Source: Crateriforma conspicua (GTDB taxonomy: Bacteria; Planctomycetota; Planctomycetia; Pirellulales; Pirellulaceae). From it: 64,000 nucleotides of DNA. Position numbers and translations under genes: made by a program. Shown one piece after another: positions 52,202 through 62,113 of the stretch. The stretch is from the NCBI RefSeq assembly GCF_007752935.1, contig NZ_CP036319.1, forward strand, positions 1,550,001-1,614,000, written 5' to 3'. The notes under the pieces were generated by a model. It was not told the origin of the DNA. It did no database searches and worked only from the letters and a program-made list of their open reading frames with translations. The first letter of the stretch is position 1, and every line of letters starts with the position of its first letter.

Positions 52202-53224
52202 TCACAGGGTGGCGTCGACGCCGGGATCCATCGACAAAACGATCTTGCCGAACTGGCGGGAGGATTGCATGCGTTCCAACGCAAGATTGCCTTCTTCCAG
52301 CGGGCACACTTCATCGATCACCGGCACGATTTGGTGTCGTTCGACAAAAGCGATCATCTTTTCAAAGTCTTCGGGGGAACCCATCGTTGATCCTTGCAGA
52401 CGCAACTGCTTCCAAAAGACCTTGAACAGATCCAACTTTTCCGGTGCACCTGTCGTTGCGCCGTAGCTGACGATGGTGCCGCCGGGCGCGGCGACTTTCA
52501 GCAGGTTGGCGTAGCCCGGTCCACCGGCACCATCGATGATCAGATCGAACTGCCTCGCATCTTCAATCGCGCGTTGGGGCCAGGCGTCGTCCTTGTAGTT
52601 AAATCCGGCGTTGGCCCCCAAGGCGACGGCTTGGTCAATTTTCAGCGGGGACGATGACGTGACCCAGGCTTCGGCGCCCGCGGCGACCGCGAACTGCAAC
52701 GCGAAGGACGCGACGCCACCGCCGATGCCCGTGATCAAAACCCGCGATCCCTTTTCGGCTTTGCCTTGGGTAAAGAGTGCACGGAACGCCGTCACGCCGG
52801 ACAACGGCAGGGCGGAAGCTTGTCGCCAATCCAAATGCAGCGGTTTTTCGTGAAGCTGGCTGACGGGGACGACCATCTGCGTTGCGAAAGACCCGTCGCT
52901 GGGCATTCCGGTGATGTGAAAGTCGTCGGCTTGGAAGGCAGCGTTGTCGCCCCATTGTTGGCCGGGATTGACGATCACCGCGCGGTTTTGCCAATAGTTC
53001 CCGACACGAGCCCCAGTCTTGATCACCACACCCGAAGCGTCGGACCCCAAGACCACTGGCAACTGGATGCCGGGGTACATGCCCTGGGTGATCCAGTGAT
53101 CTCGCCGGTTCAGCGACGCCGCTTTGAGGCCGACCACCACGCCGTCGGCCGGCGGATCAAGGTCCGGACGCTCTTGCAGCGTCAGCGGGGTCTGTAACTG
53201 ATGCAAAACCAAAGCTTTCATCAT
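52202..53224 (-). CDS. Zinc-type or quinone-type medium-chain dehydrogenase
   Basis: A 340-residue MDR protein. The N-terminal GroES-like domain lacks the cysteine cluster of true zinc alcohol dehydrogenases but has LPVVLGSDASGVV and LNRRDHWI, close to the zinc-dependent alcohol dehydrogenase-like/acryloyl reductase subgroup. The cofactor domain has ITGIGGGVASFALQFA and STMGSPEDFEKMIAF. Likely an NAD(P)H-dependent enone reductase or dehydrogenase. Start at ATG 53224 or the adjacent ATG 53221. It differs from the quinone oxidoreductase at 23948-24934 (about 25-30 percent similarity by eye) and stands alone between a GH2 gene and a GNAT gene. Substrate unknown. Confidence 0.88.
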   Translation of the reverse strand: MMKALVLHQLQTPLTLQERPDLDPPADGVVVGLKAASLNRRDHWITQGMYPGIQLPVVLGSDASGVVIKTGARVGNYWQNRAVIVNPGQQWGDNAAFQADDFHITGMPSDGSFATQMVVPVSQLHEKPLHLDWRQASALPLSGVTAFRALFTQGKAEKGSRVLITGIGGGVASFALQFAVAAGAEAWVTSSSPLKIDQAVALGANAGFNYKDDAWPQRAIEDARQFDLIIDGAGGPGYANLLKVAAPGGTIVSYGATTGAPEKLDLFKVFWKQLRLQGSTMGSPEDFEKMIAFVERHQIVPVIDEVCPLEEGNLALERMQSSRQFGKIVLSMDPGVDATL

Positions 53225-53451
53225 CGAATCGTCAGGTCGATCGTGGTCAGGTGGGGGTGGTGTGCATGGAACCTGGCAAATCAGGAATGATCCGCAGCAC
53301 CGATACAGATGGCAAAGTCAATTTGACCAACATCGGGCGTGACAAAAAGTCACATCCTTGTGGCTGATTGTCGCAGCCGCCGGGCCGGCGTGAAGTAGGT
53401 TGCGATTCGCCGCACGGAACCCTTTGCTTTGATTATGCCAAGAGACGCCCC

Positions 53452-54030
53452 ATGTTTGAAAACACGACCAAATTAGGCTACCGCATCGCGGCGCGGCTGG
53501 GATTCCTGGAAGTCACACACATGATGCACGTGCATCGTAGTGATGCGAACGGCCACGGCATCCCCGACGGCTATCATTGCGAAGTGTTGCCTCAGGCAGA
53601 TCGAATTGCGGTGCGAATGCGGCGTGGCGACGAAGTGGCGTCGTCGATGTGGATCATGACCGGACGCGTTCCCAGCGAGGAGAACTTCAGCCGTTCGGTC
53701 CACTTGGGAACAACGTTGGAATTACCCAACCGCGTGGGATACATCTTCAACGCAGCGACCGATCCACGGCACCGTGGCCGCCGATTGATCGCGGCGATGT
53801 GCAGCCAAGCATTGGATTCGCGCATGATCGATGTGGATCACCTGATGGCGTCGATCGATTGGACCAATCAGCCGTCGATGCGAGCGTTTCGACGATTCGG
53901 CATGCAATCGGTCGGAACCGTTTGGCGGTCCGGCATCGGACACGTCCAATTCAGCAGGGTTCCGAAAATTCATTCACCCGGCGGGATTGGAATCGGCGTG
54001 GACCAGCCCGGATGGGTTTTGGCCCTCTGA
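53452..54030 (+). CDS. GNAT-like N-acyltransferase, planctomycete type
   Basis: A 192-residue protein resembling the acetyl-CoA N-acetyltransferase fold. A possible pyrophosphate loop is ATDPRHRGRRLIAAMCSQAL and the later strand DHLMASIDWTNQPSMRAFRRFG is the usual GNAT motif B pattern (Asn followed by an aromatic/Phe). The N-terminal half (residues 1-95) is less typical. No signal peptide, so cytoplasmic. The upstream frame to 53368 was dropped because the extra residues read poorly and AAGAG lies before ATG 53452. The acceptor could be a protein, an amino-sugar or a polyamine; I cannot say which. The next gene starts 119 bases downstream on the same strand. Confidence 0.72.
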   Translation: MFENTTKLGYRIAARLGFLEVTHMMHVHRSDANGHGIPDGYHCEVLPQADRIAVRMRRGDEVASSMWIMTGRVPSEENFSRSVHLGTTLELPNRVGYIFNAATDPRHRGRRLIAAMCSQALDSRMIDVDHLMASIDWTNQPSMRAFRRFGMQSVGTVWRSGIGHVQFSRVPKIHSPGGIGIGVDQPGWVLAL

Positions 54031-54149
54031 TCCAACGTCCGGCGAAAACGTTCCGGCGAACTCTGACGTCGTTGGGAGTGCTGCGATAAGCTGGATCGGA
54101 AACGACTCCGGGTGGGGTCGGCCCTGTCAGCCGTTGGACGAGACCACTG

Positions 54150-55976
54150 ATGAAGCTTCGCAGAAACGTGACGTCTGTCATTGCAGCGTTTTTGATCGCC
54201 ATTTGTACGCTGTCGCCCGTTTTATGCGGACAAACAGTTGCCCCGGATTCATCCGATTCACCGGCCCCCAGCACCGCCGGGCCCACCGATCCGACGCTGC
54301 GGCGTTTGATGGACGACGTTTGGGAGTTTGAACTGGATGAATCGCCGATGTTGGCCACCGACGTGGGAGATCCGCGGGGGCAAGATCGCTTGGCCGACGA
54401 TTCGATCCAGGCGATCGAGCGTCGATTTGAAAAACGGGCGGAATTCTTGGATCGTTTAGACGAAATCGATCCGCAATCGCTGAACCGGCAAGACGCGATC
54501 GATCACGATTTGTTGCACCGGAGATTAAGTCGCCAGCAGGATGACCATCGCTTTCAGACCTATTTGATGCCGATCAACAATCGAGAAGGCTTCCACATCA
54601 GCTTTCCCGAACTTGCGCGAACGATGAATTTGAAAGTGTCGCCGGATTTCGAAAACTACATCGCCCGTTTGAACGACTTTGGACGTTACACCGATCAGCA
54701 GATCACGTTGCTGAAGGCGGGCATGGACGCCGGATTGACACAGCCGGCGATCATCATGCGGGATAGCGTTTCCCAGGCCGAAGCCCATGTGGTGGATGAT
54801 GCCGAACAGTCGCTGTTTTTGACCAACATCACGCCGGAGTCGATCGATCGACTGGATCCGGAACGCTGGCAAACGCTGCGGCTGCAGATCATCCAGGCGA
54901 TCGAATCAACCGTCGTTCCGGCGTATCGCCGATTTGCGACTTTTCTGCGTGACCAATACGTTCCGGCGTGCCGCGGCAGCGTGGCCGCGTATGCATTGCC
55001 CGAGGGGCGGGAGTTTTACGCCAGCCAAATCTTGAAGTTCACGACGTTGCCCATGACGGCAACCGAATTGCATCAGACGGGCATTCGAGAAAACGCACGG
55101 ATTCGCAAAGAGATGGATGCGATCCGCGTGAACGTGGGCTTTGACGGAGACTTGCCGGAATTCTTGACGCATCTAAGGACTGCACCGGAGTTCTATGCGG
55201 AGACGCCGGAGCAACTGATGAAGGAAGTCGCGTATATTTTGAAGCGTGCCGACGGACGTTTGCCAGAGATTTTCGGTCGTCTGCCAAGGATCCCCTATGG
55301 CATTCGCGAGATTCCCGCTTTCGTCGCGCCGCAAACGACATCGGCGTATTACTGGCCACCGGCCACCGACGGTTCGCGAGGTGGTTTTTACTACGTCAAC
55401 ACCTACAACCTGCCCGCCCGACCGCTGTATCAGCTGGAAGCTTTGTCGTTGCACGAGGCGGTTCCCGGCCACCACCTGCAACTGGCTTTGCAGGCTGAAT
55501 TGGATGGGCTGCATCCGATCCGAAAACAAAGCGGATTCACGGCGTTCATCGAAGGCTGGGCGCTGTACAGCGAACGCTTGGGCAAAGAGATCGGTTTCTA
55601 CGAGGATCCGTACCAGGACTTTGGCCGGTTAAGCATGGAAGCGTGGCGGGCCAGTCGTCTGGTCGTTGATACGGGGATCCACGCCCTGGGATGGTCCCGA
55701 CAGCGGGCGATCGAATACATGAAGGCCAACACGGCGTTGTCGGAGCACAACGTGGTGGCCGAAGTCGATCGTTACATCGGTTGGCCGGGACAGGCGCTGG
55801 CGTACAAAGTCGGTCAGCTTTACATCACCGATTTGCGACAACAGGCCGAAGAAGCTTTGGGCGATTCATTTGACGTGCGTGAATTTCACGACGTCGTTCT
55901 GGGGGCCGGTTCCATCCCGCTGCCCGTGTTGGGACAGCGGGTGAAAGACTACATCGATCGCGCTGATGTCCAGTGA
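54150..55976 (+). CDS. Exported DUF885-family metallopeptidase-like protein
   Basis: A 608-residue exported protein (leader TSVIAAFLIAICTLSPVLC) with the DUF885 fold, mostly helical. The conserved zinc-type motif is LSLHEAVPGHHLQLAL (HExxxHH) near residue 440, followed by a glutamate in EGWALYSERLGKE. DUF885 proteins are thought to be carboxypeptidase- or oligopeptidase-like, but few have been tested. An unusual Tyr-rich segment YYWPPATDGSRGGFYYVNTY precedes the motif, typical of the family. Ends 12 bases before the convergent stop of the heme protein gene. ATG 54150 starts a good signal peptide. Confidence 0.9.
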   Translation: MKLRRNVTSVIAAFLIAICTLSPVLCGQTVAPDSSDSPAPSTAGPTDPTLRRLMDDVWEFELDESPMLATDVGDPRGQDRLADDSIQAIERRFEKRAEFLDRLDEIDPQSLNRQDAIDHDLLHRRLSRQQDDHRFQTYLMPINNREGFHISFPELARTMNLKVSPDFENYIARLNDFGRYTDQQITLLKAGMDAGLTQPAIIMRDSVSQAEAHVVDDAEQSLFLTNITPESIDRLDPERWQTLRLQIIQAIESTVVPAYRRFATFLRDQYVPACRGSVAAYALPEGREFYASQILKFTTLPMTATELHQTGIRENARIRKEMDAIRVNVGFDGDLPEFLTHLRTAPEFYAETPEQLMKEVAYILKRADGRLPEIFGRLPRIPYGIREIPAFVAPQTTSAYYWPPATDGSRGGFYYVNTYNLPARPLYQLEALSLHEAVPGHHLQLALQAELDGLHPIRKQSGFTAFIEGWALYSERLGKEIGFYEDPYQDFGRLSMEAWRASRLVVDTGIHALGWSRQRAIEYMKANTALSEHNVVAEVDRYIGWPGQALAYKVGQLYITDLRQQAEEALGDSFDVREFHDVVLGAGSIPLPVLGQRVKDYIDRADVQ

Positions 55977-55988
55977 TGCGGCCCGCGG

Positions 55989-58900
55989 TTACGGACGGCT
56001 GGCGACATCGACCGGTTCAACCACACCCAGGTACGACATCAGGTCTTTGATTTCTTGCAGTGACAGATCGTCCAGCAAGCCGCTGGGCATGATGCTGATA
56101 CTGCTGGGCAAGATCTGGTCGACTTGGTCGGCGTCCACGATCGCGACTTCGTTGTTACTGTCGCGAATCTGAAGACCGCCATCGCTTCGTTCGGTAACGA
56201 TGCCGATGTAGACGTCGCCTTGCAGGGTGACCACTTTCTTGCACGCAAAGTCACGTCCCACGATGTGTGACGGGTACAGGATCGATTCGACAATTTCGCG
56301 TCGAGTGAATCGCCGTGAAATGTTGGTCAAATCGGGGCCGACCGATTCCCCGTTGTTGCCCACGGTGTGGCAACTGGCACAGGCTTGCGCGGCAAAAATT
56401 TCGGCACCCATGTGTGGATCTGCTTCGGTGCTGTCGTTGCTGTTCAGCACGGCTACCAGTTGGTCAAAGTCCCAACGTGACAGATCTTTCTTGGGCAATT
56501 CGGCCAGCGGACGATCCGGATAGGTCTTGGCGTACCATTTTTGCCAGGGACGCATTTCCTTTGTCGCATCTTCGGGACGCTGCAGACCCGTCCAGTGTTC
56601 CAGCAGTTTTTCCACGGGTTCGAAATTTCGACCGGTCGATTCGAATCGCAGGCCCATCAGGATCAGCTGTCGCAAAGCCATCGGATCGTCGGTGGCCAAC
56701 GGGACCTTTTGCAAAGCGTTGATGACTTCGTTGGCGGCTGCGTCTTCGACGATGCCCAGGCTGCGGATCAGGTAATCCCAGTTGTCACCATCGGGGTGTT
56801 GAGCCAACGCCATGGCCAGGATGTTGCGGCGGTTTGGTTCGTCACGCCATAGTTGTCGCAGATATTCTTGCGCCACGTCATCGGGACAGGTCGCAAGCAT
56901 GGCAACGACACCGGTTCGCAGACGGCGTTCGACTTCGCCGTTGCGTTCGTCGTCAGCCAAGTCTTCGTACAAGCCGATCAGGGTTTGTGCGGTGTCGGCG
57001 TCGATCGGTCGTTTCAGTTGATAGATCGCCGCCAGGGCTGCGTTTCGCCATGTCGCACCTTGTTCCAAGATAGCGTCGATGTCTTCGGCCAACAGCTTGC
57101 GTGCGAAATCACGAGTCGCATGCATCATGTACATCGACAACGCACCGGACTGGACGTCGTTGGCGGCGTTTTCGAAATACTTCAGCAATTCAAATCGCTG
57201 GCGGGCGGTCCACGGGTGTTCGATGAACTGCAGACTCATCGCGACCAGTGTCTTGTCATCGTTATCCGCATCGGAGGTCAGGTATTCCAAGGCACGCGGA
57301 ACCACATCGCTGCATTGCAGGTATCCCGCCAAGCGGATCACTTCGTAATTGATGCGTGATTCACCGGCCGGGAATTCTTGGGCGACACGAGTGGCCAATT
57401 CCGGGACTTGCGCGGGATCGATTTGGCCGCGATGCAAAGCGACTTGGGCCAATCGCAGCAGATCGATGAAGTCCGCATCGCTAAGGAATCCGTCCATCAT
57501 CACGTTGACACGATCGATCACGTCCAGCGCGTTGGCTTCGGTGGGTTCGGCAATGACCAAAGCCAGCAGGCCGACCAGAGCGATACGTCGGTTTTCGGAA
57601 GCCAAGACATCGTCAGCCCAAACGTCGGTGGGGATGCGTTCCAAGACGCGTCGTCCGACGAACGCCAGGGTTCGATCGTCACTGGCCAACAGCGGCAGTA
57701 CGTTTTCGGCCGATTCGGGAAGTTGGTCGCTGCGTAGGATTGCTTCGCAAGCCGCACGTTGAACCATCGGGTCGTCGTCAGTCAGCATTTCTTCCAAGCG
57801 TTCGGCGGCTCGGTCGCTGGGATGCAGTCCCAACAGGGTTGCCGATTTTGCACGCACCGATTCGGCCGCCGCCTGGCTTAGCTGAATCAACAGGGCTTCG
57901 TTGGGTGTCGGACCATACAGTTCCATCAGGTTCAGGGCACGAACGCGATAGTGGGGTGGATTGTCATCGCTGTAAGCGACACCGGCGACTTGTGCCGCCC
58001 AATCTTCGCCCAGATCACGTTTGATCGCGGCGATTTCTTGACGCGTCCAAGCAGCATCCAGTTGAGGCTGGCGGACGGCGGCGGCGATCCCGGTGCCCAG
58101 TTGTTTCATCCGATCCGGGATTTCGCCTTTGTAGACCACGCGATAGACCGCGCCCGCGGTTTTGCGACCGCCGGTGCAGAAGTACAACGCGCCATCGGGA
58201 CCGACATCCACATCGGTGACGTTCAACGGGGAACCTTGCAGGAAGACTTCGCTGTCGGCGATGTAGCTGGCACCACGCGGTTTCAGACGCACACTGAGGA
58301 TGCGTCCGCCCGACCAATCGGCCAAGAACACCGTGTTGTGATAGCGAATCGGGAACATGTAGTGTTCGTAAGTGACGGCGCCGGTGGGGCTGGCACGACC
58401 GGTGTCCAGCAAATTCGGCAGGCGGTCGTAGTAGTGATTTGGCCACTTGGCCCATCCCGGACGCCAACCCATTTCGCCGCCTTCGGTCACGTCGAACAAT
58501 GCGGTCGGGCGGTACCACGGGGTGTTCACGTCGGCTTCCATATCCGAATCGTGCACCAACAGTGCGCCGGAGGGATGAAAGACGAAGTCATAGGCGTTGC
58601 GGATGCCGCCGGCGACTCGTTCCACCACGCTGCCGTCGGTGGTGGTTCGGACCAGGGTGCCCCCGGGGGCTTTGACGCCACGGGCATGACCACCGGGATC
58701 TTGATAACGTGGCAGCAGGTCACCCTCATAAACATTGATCAGCGTTTCGCCTTTGCCCGTTCGGCCCTTGATTTGGGCTTGGCCACCGATCGAGATATAG
58801 ATCATGCCGTCGGGGCCCAGACGCAAGGCATGCGGGCCGTGTTCGCCGCCTTTGCCCGCGAACTTCAGAACGGTTTCGATTTCTTCCAGCGAACCGTTTC

Positions 58901-59825
58901 GGTCCAAGTCTTGCAGGTGATACAACGCCCAGCCGTCGGGGCCTTGGCCGGTCACATAGACGTCGCCGTTTAGCGGCAAGATGCCTTGGCAATTTTTGAC
59001 TTCATCACAATAGGTTCGAACGTTTTCCGGAATGCCGTCATCGTCTTTGTCATGGACCAACAACAGCGGTCCGTTTTCACGAGACAGCAACAGGTGGCCG
59101 AACTCGTTGAAGGCCATCGAAATGACGCTGCCGATACTGTCGTCTTTCAGGATGCGTTGGACGCCGAATCCTTTTTGAATTTGGAACCGCTCTTTGCGTT
59201 CCACTTCGGCTTCGGCAACGACGTCTTGGCTTTGATCAAACGGGGCGGTGTCGCCCAAGGGGCCGAACATGCTGGCGGGCGTCCAAGACCGATCGTTGTA
59301 GACGGCGGATTGCCAGTTCTGTTCCGCTTCGATGCTGGTCAGCCAAGAATCATCGGTGCTGAAGGTGTACCACTGGTCGGAGTTTTCCGGGCGGACGCTA
59401 ACCCGAGCCGCCAAGGCCGCCGTGGTGCCGGTGCGGTTGGTCACGGCGACCGCCACCATGTTGCGACCGACGTCCATGTATTGGCTGACATCGTATTGCT
59501 GCATGTCACGGGACGATTCGCCCTGGCCGACGCTGTGGCCATTGACGAACAACGCGTATTCGTCGTCCGCAGTGATTTCGATGATCGCTTCGGCCGCCAC
59601 ACGCAGGTTGATGGCTTTGCGGATATAGCACGTTTCGCCAGGTGGAACGGCATCGGAGGCTTGCGTGCCGCTGGTCCAGATCCACTGGGCTTCTTCGGCA
59701 CGGGCCGTACTGGCGACGATCGGACTCATCAGCACGATCATTCCGAGGCCGAAAATCCAATGGCTGGCGATGGACGTCACGGCGCAGCGGGGTGCGCCGG
59801 AGTCACAAAATCGGAAGCGAACCAT
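55989..59825 (-). CDS. PVC-type heme-binding CxxCH protein with beta-propeller and HEAT repeats
   Basis: A 1278-residue exported protein. From the N terminus: leader, a jelly-roll domain (AIEITADDEYALFVNGHSVG-like), a six-bladed beta-propeller of the membrane-bound dehydrogenase type (about residues 200-570: GDVYVTGQGPDGW, GPHALRLGPDGMIYISIGG), HEAT-like helical repeats (about 590-1080, PMVQRAACEAIL, DPMALRQLILMGL), and a C-terminal cytochrome c-like domain with the heme motif CASCH (Cys1149, Cys1152, His1153), followed by PDLTNISRRFTRREIVESILYPS. This combination (TIGR02604/TIGR02603) is characteristic of PVC bacteria. It should transfer electrons in the periplasm, perhaps as a sugar dehydrogenase. 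ATG 59825 is set by GGAAGGA 9 bases upstream; the earlier ATG at 59843 is less supported. Confidence 0.93.
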   Translation of the reverse strand: MVRFRFCDSGAPRCAVTSIASHWIFGLGMIVLMSPIVASTARAEEAQWIWTSGTQASDAVPPGETCYIRKAINLRVAAEAIIEITADDEYALFVNGHSVGQGESSRDMQQYDVSQYMDVGRNMVAVAVTNRTGTTAALAARVSVRPENSDQWYTFSTDDSWLTSIEAEQNWQSAVYNDRSWTPASMFGPLGDTAPFDQSQDVVAEAEVERKERFQIQKGFGVQRILKDDSIGSVISMAFNEFGHLLLSRENGPLLLVHDKDDDGIPENVRTYCDEVKNCQGILPLNGDVYVTGQGPDGWALYHLQDLDRNGSLEEIETVLKFAGKGGEHGPHALRLGPDGMIYISIGGQAQIKGRTGKGETLINVYEGDLLPRYQDPGGHARGVKAPGGTLVRTTTDGSVVERVAGGIRNAYDFVFHPSGALLVHDSDMEADVNTPWYRPTALFDVTEGGEMGWRPGWAKWPNHYYDRLPNLLDTGRASPTGAVTYEHYMFPIRYHNTVFLADWSGGRILSVRLKPRGASYIADSEVFLQGSPLNVTDVDVGPDGALYFCTGGRKTAGAVYRVVYKGEIPDRMKQLGTGIAAAVRQPQLDAAWTRQEIAAIKRDLGEDWAAQVAGVAYSDDNPPHYRVRALNLMELYGPTPNEALLIQLSQAAAESVRAKSATLLGLHPSDRAAERLEEMLTDDDPMVQRAACEAILRSDQLPESAENVLPLLASDDRTLAFVGRRVLERIPTDVWADDVLASENRRIALVGLLALVIAEPTEANALDVIDRVNVMMDGFLSDADFIDLLRLAQVALHRGQIDPAQVPELATRVAQEFPAGESRINYEVIRLAGYLQCSDVVPRALEYLTSDADNDDKTLVAMSLQFIEHPWTARQRFELLKYFENAANDVQSGALSMYMMHATRDFARKLLAEDIDAILEQGATWRNAALAAIYQLKRPIDADTAQTLIGLYEDLADDERNGEVERRLRTGVVAMLATCPDDVAQEYLRQLWRDEPNRRNILAMALAQHPDGDNWDYLIRSLGIVEDAAANEVINALQKVPLATDDPMALRQLILMGLRFESTGRNFEPVEKLLEHWTGLQRPEDATKEMRPWQKWYAKTYPDRPLAELPKKDLSRWDFDQLVAVLNSNDSTEADPHMGAEIFAAQACASCHTVGNNGESVGPDLTNISRRFTRREIVESILYPSHIVGRDFACKKVVTLQGDVYIGIVTERSDGGLQIRDSNNEVAIVDADQVDQILPSSISIMPSGLLDDLSLQEIKDLMSYLGVVEPVDVASRP

Positions 59826-60176
59826 CGCAGACAATCCTTCCATGGCGGTTCATTCGGTGGGGGCAATCGGCGCAATTCCGGTTCACGCCGGCGGCAGCGT
59901 AGCGGGTGTTCCCTATCGGGGGCAATAGAAATTAGGACGCCCCCCGATCCACCGGGCGTGGCCATCGATGCGGCCAAAACAGGCTGCGCAGAATCTGTAT
60001 TTGGCGGCATGGCGAGCCTGGTGAATCGACGTCGCGGGAATTTTCCAAGCCGTCTTTCGCCCGATCGGACGGTTTTGATATGTCCGCCGTTCAGACCGTC
60101 CATTGCGCCGTGGCGTGATCGCGGTCAAGGCGAACGCTTCACCGTCACCCTCCCCCCGTCACCGGAAAGCAGATCC
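59826..60176. other. Intergenic region between divergent heme protein and unknown exported protein
   Basis: A 351-base gap with promoters for two divergent genes. The plus-strand frame that runs through it belongs to a shadow of the heme protein gene, not to a gene. I see a GC-rich inverted segment near 59930-59955 but no clear operator. Confidence 0.45.
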
Positions 60177-61316
60177 ATGAACCGTCCCACCGGATCGATG
60201 ATGATCCTGTTGATCGCGACCGCGATGCCGGCCGTCGCCGAACCTCCCAAGTTCTTGTCGCGGATGTTCAACAAATCCGCCAAGCCGATTGAAACGGCCG
60301 CCAATGGTCGTGCGTTGGCGGTGGAAGATGGGCCTTGGATGATTTTGGCTCACACCTTCGTGGGCCCCAACAGCCAAGAGAAAGCCGAACGCTTGGCCGG
60401 CGAACTTAGTGGCAGCATGAATCTGCCGACGTTCGTGTACAAGGAAAAGTTTGACTTTACCGATGGGCCCAAAGCCAAGCCGCACGAAACGCGACGGGTA
60501 CGCTACGCCAATCCTTATGAATACGAAGCCTACGCCGTCTTGGTGGGCGAGTATGACGATTTGGAACACCCCAATGCGGAAAAACACTTGCGTCAAATCA
60601 AGTCCGCGACGCCGGCGATTTTCAACGATCAACAGGTGATGGCGGAGGAAACGAATTTGATGAATCCGGTGACGGCGATCAAAGCGGTTCACCAAAAATT
60701 GCTTGAATCACGCGACGATGAAGCCGGTCCGATGTCGACCGCTTTCATGACTCGCAATCCGATGTTGCCGCCGGAGTATTTTCAATCGCCACGTGTCGAT
60801 TCGTTCGTCGAAAGCTTGAACAAGGACATGCCGCACAGCTTGCTGCAGTGCGATGCGAAATACACCGTCGTGGTGCGAACGTTCCAAGGGTTCGGTTTGA
60901 TCGCCAACGGTAAATTCGAACAGAACTTTACCCCCAGCCCCGAACGTCTGGACAAGTGCGCCATCGACGCGGGCAAGATGGTGACGGAATTGCGGAAACA
61001 GGGCGTCCAAGCGTATCAGTTCCATGATCGTGACAAGTCGATCGTGACGATCGGCGGGTTTGACAACCTGGGACGTGAACTGCCCGATGGGACGTTTGAA
61101 TACGCACGCGAAATTCGTCAGGTGATGGACAAGTATCGGGCGTTCAACGTGTCCGAAGACGTCAACCGCCAACTGGCTCAATCTGGCAAGCTGAAACAGA
61201 ACAACCAGACGGCCGCCAATCACGTCGCGAACATCCCGTTCGATGTCCAGCCGGTGCCGATCGCCGTTCCCAAGCCGTCCAAACGCAGCCTCTACAGCCG
61301 CGCGTTCAGTCGATAG
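60177..61316 (+). CDS. Exported planctomycete protein of unknown function, SPOR-like N-terminal region
   Basis: A 379-residue protein with a short leader (GSMMILLIATAMPAVA, cut near EPPKF). After it, residues 45-140 alternate strands and helices: WMILAHTFVGPNSQEKAERLAG, then YANPYEYEAYAVLVGEYDDLEHPNAEKHL, a pattern like SPOR (peptidoglycan-binding) domains, although the similarity is weak. A second region (residues 215-330) repeats the theme with KYTVVVRTFQGFGLIANG and IVTIGGFDNLGRELPDG, so the protein may contain two related halves. C terminus is Lys/Arg/Ser-rich. No enzyme motif is visible. ATG 60177 was chosen because it begins the leader; the frame extends upstream but only as a shadow of the heme protein gene. 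Possibly an envelope-binding protein. Confidence 0.8.
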   Translation: MNRPTGSMMILLIATAMPAVAEPPKFLSRMFNKSAKPIETAANGRALAVEDGPWMILAHTFVGPNSQEKAERLAGELSGSMNLPTFVYKEKFDFTDGPKAKPHETRRVRYANPYEYEAYAVLVGEYDDLEHPNAEKHLRQIKSATPAIFNDQQVMAEETNLMNPVTAIKAVHQKLLESRDDEAGPMSTAFMTRNPMLPPEYFQSPRVDSFVESLNKDMPHSLLQCDAKYTVVVRTFQGFGLIANGKFEQNFTPSPERLDKCAIDAGKMVTELRKQGVQAYQFHDRDKSIVTIGGFDNLGRELPDGTFEYAREIRQVMDKYRAFNVSEDVNRQLAQSGKLKQNNQTAANHVANIPFDVQPVPIAVPKPSKRSLYSRAFSR

Positions 61317-61352
61317 ACTGGCCGGCCGACGTCGGTCAAAGTCAACCGAAGC

Positions 61353-61417
61353 ATGGCCCTTGATCCGAAACACGGTTTTTCAAGCTCGAGTCTTTTGAGC
61401 TTGAGAATGAGGGCCAT
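61353..61417. other. Nested inverted repeat, possible structured RNA or terminator
   Basis: Outer arms ATGGCCCT (61353-61360) and AGGGCCAT (61410-61417) enclose a second perfect pair TCAAGCTC (61380-61387) and GAGCTTGA (61397-61404). A five-T run precedes the inner hairpin. It lies between the unknown exported protein (stop 61316) and the RdgB gene (61499). It could be a terminator, an attenuator or an RNA element for RdgB. Confidence 0.55.
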
Positions 61418-61498
61418 CGGGATGCAAGCGGGGCAGCGTCCACGCCGGTTCGGCCGACACGTCCGTCCGTAAGTTCCGAATCGACGGTTGATGCATTG

Positions 61499-62113
61499 AT
61501 GTTCGAACTGGTCTTGGGAACCGGCAATCAAAAGAAGCTTGTCGAAATCCAACGCATGATGCCCGCCGATCGTGTGCGGCTGAAAACGCTGGCGGATTTC
61601 TCCGACCCGATCGATGTGGTCGAAGACGGGACGACATTTGCCGAAAACGCTGCCAAGAAAGCTTGCCAGCAGGCGAAGCACTTAGGCGTCTGGGTCTTGG
61701 GCGAAGACAGCGGCTTGTCCGTGGACGCTTTGGATGGGGCCCCGGGTGTATTCTCGGCACGCTATGCAGGTCCGGCACAAGACGACGAGGCGAATTTGAA
61801 TCAGTTATTGGATGCATTGCAGGGGGTTCCACCGGAGCGTCGGTCGGCCCACTACACCAGTTCTTTCTGTCTTTCGGACCCCGACGGTGCGGTCCGCCTG
61901 ACGGCCGAAGGCATCTGTCGTGGCCGGATCATTACCGAGCGGCACGGTCAGGGCGGGTTCGGTTACGACCCGATCTTTCAGTTGTGTGAATACCATCAAA
62001 CGTTCGGGCAACTGGACTGGGTGGTCAAACAGGCACTGAGCCACCGCAGCCGGGCGCTTCGTCAGTTTTTGCCGCGTTTTTTGCGGCTGATCGATTCCGA
62101 CGGCGTCGCCTGA
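61499..62113 (+). CDS. rdgB: Non-canonical purine NTP pyrophosphatase (RdgB/HAM1 family)
   Basis: A 204-residue enzyme that hydrolyses XTP, dITP and similar deaminated nucleotides to the monophosphate, keeping them out of nucleic acids. All family motifs are present: GTGNQKK near residue 8 (phosphate binding), FAENAAKKA, GEDSGLSVDAL, and FGYDPIF followed by a C-terminal SHRSRALRQF. The start is ATG 61499; the TTG three bases earlier is less likely. Length is normal for the family. It lies on the same strand as the unknown exported gene, with the nested hairpin between. This is a housekeeping gene, cytoplasmic. Confidence 0.94.
   Translation: MFELVLGTGNQKKLVEIQRMMPADRVRLKTLADFSDPIDVVEDGTTFAENAAKKACQQAKHLGVWVLGEDSGLSVDALDGAPGVFSARYAGPAQDDEANLNQLLDALQGVPPERRSAHYTSSFCLSDPDGAVRLTAEGICRGRIITERHGQGGFGYDPIFQLCEYHQTFGQLDWVVKQALSHRSRALRQFLPRFLRLIDSDGVA

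Noticed and set aside
58986-60176. Long plus-strand open frame antisense to the heme protein gene, joined to the unknown exported protein
   Set aside because: The region to about 59843 is fully covered by the minus-strand heme protein with clear domains; the translation has no domain and is a codon-bias shadow. The true gene begins at ATG 60177.
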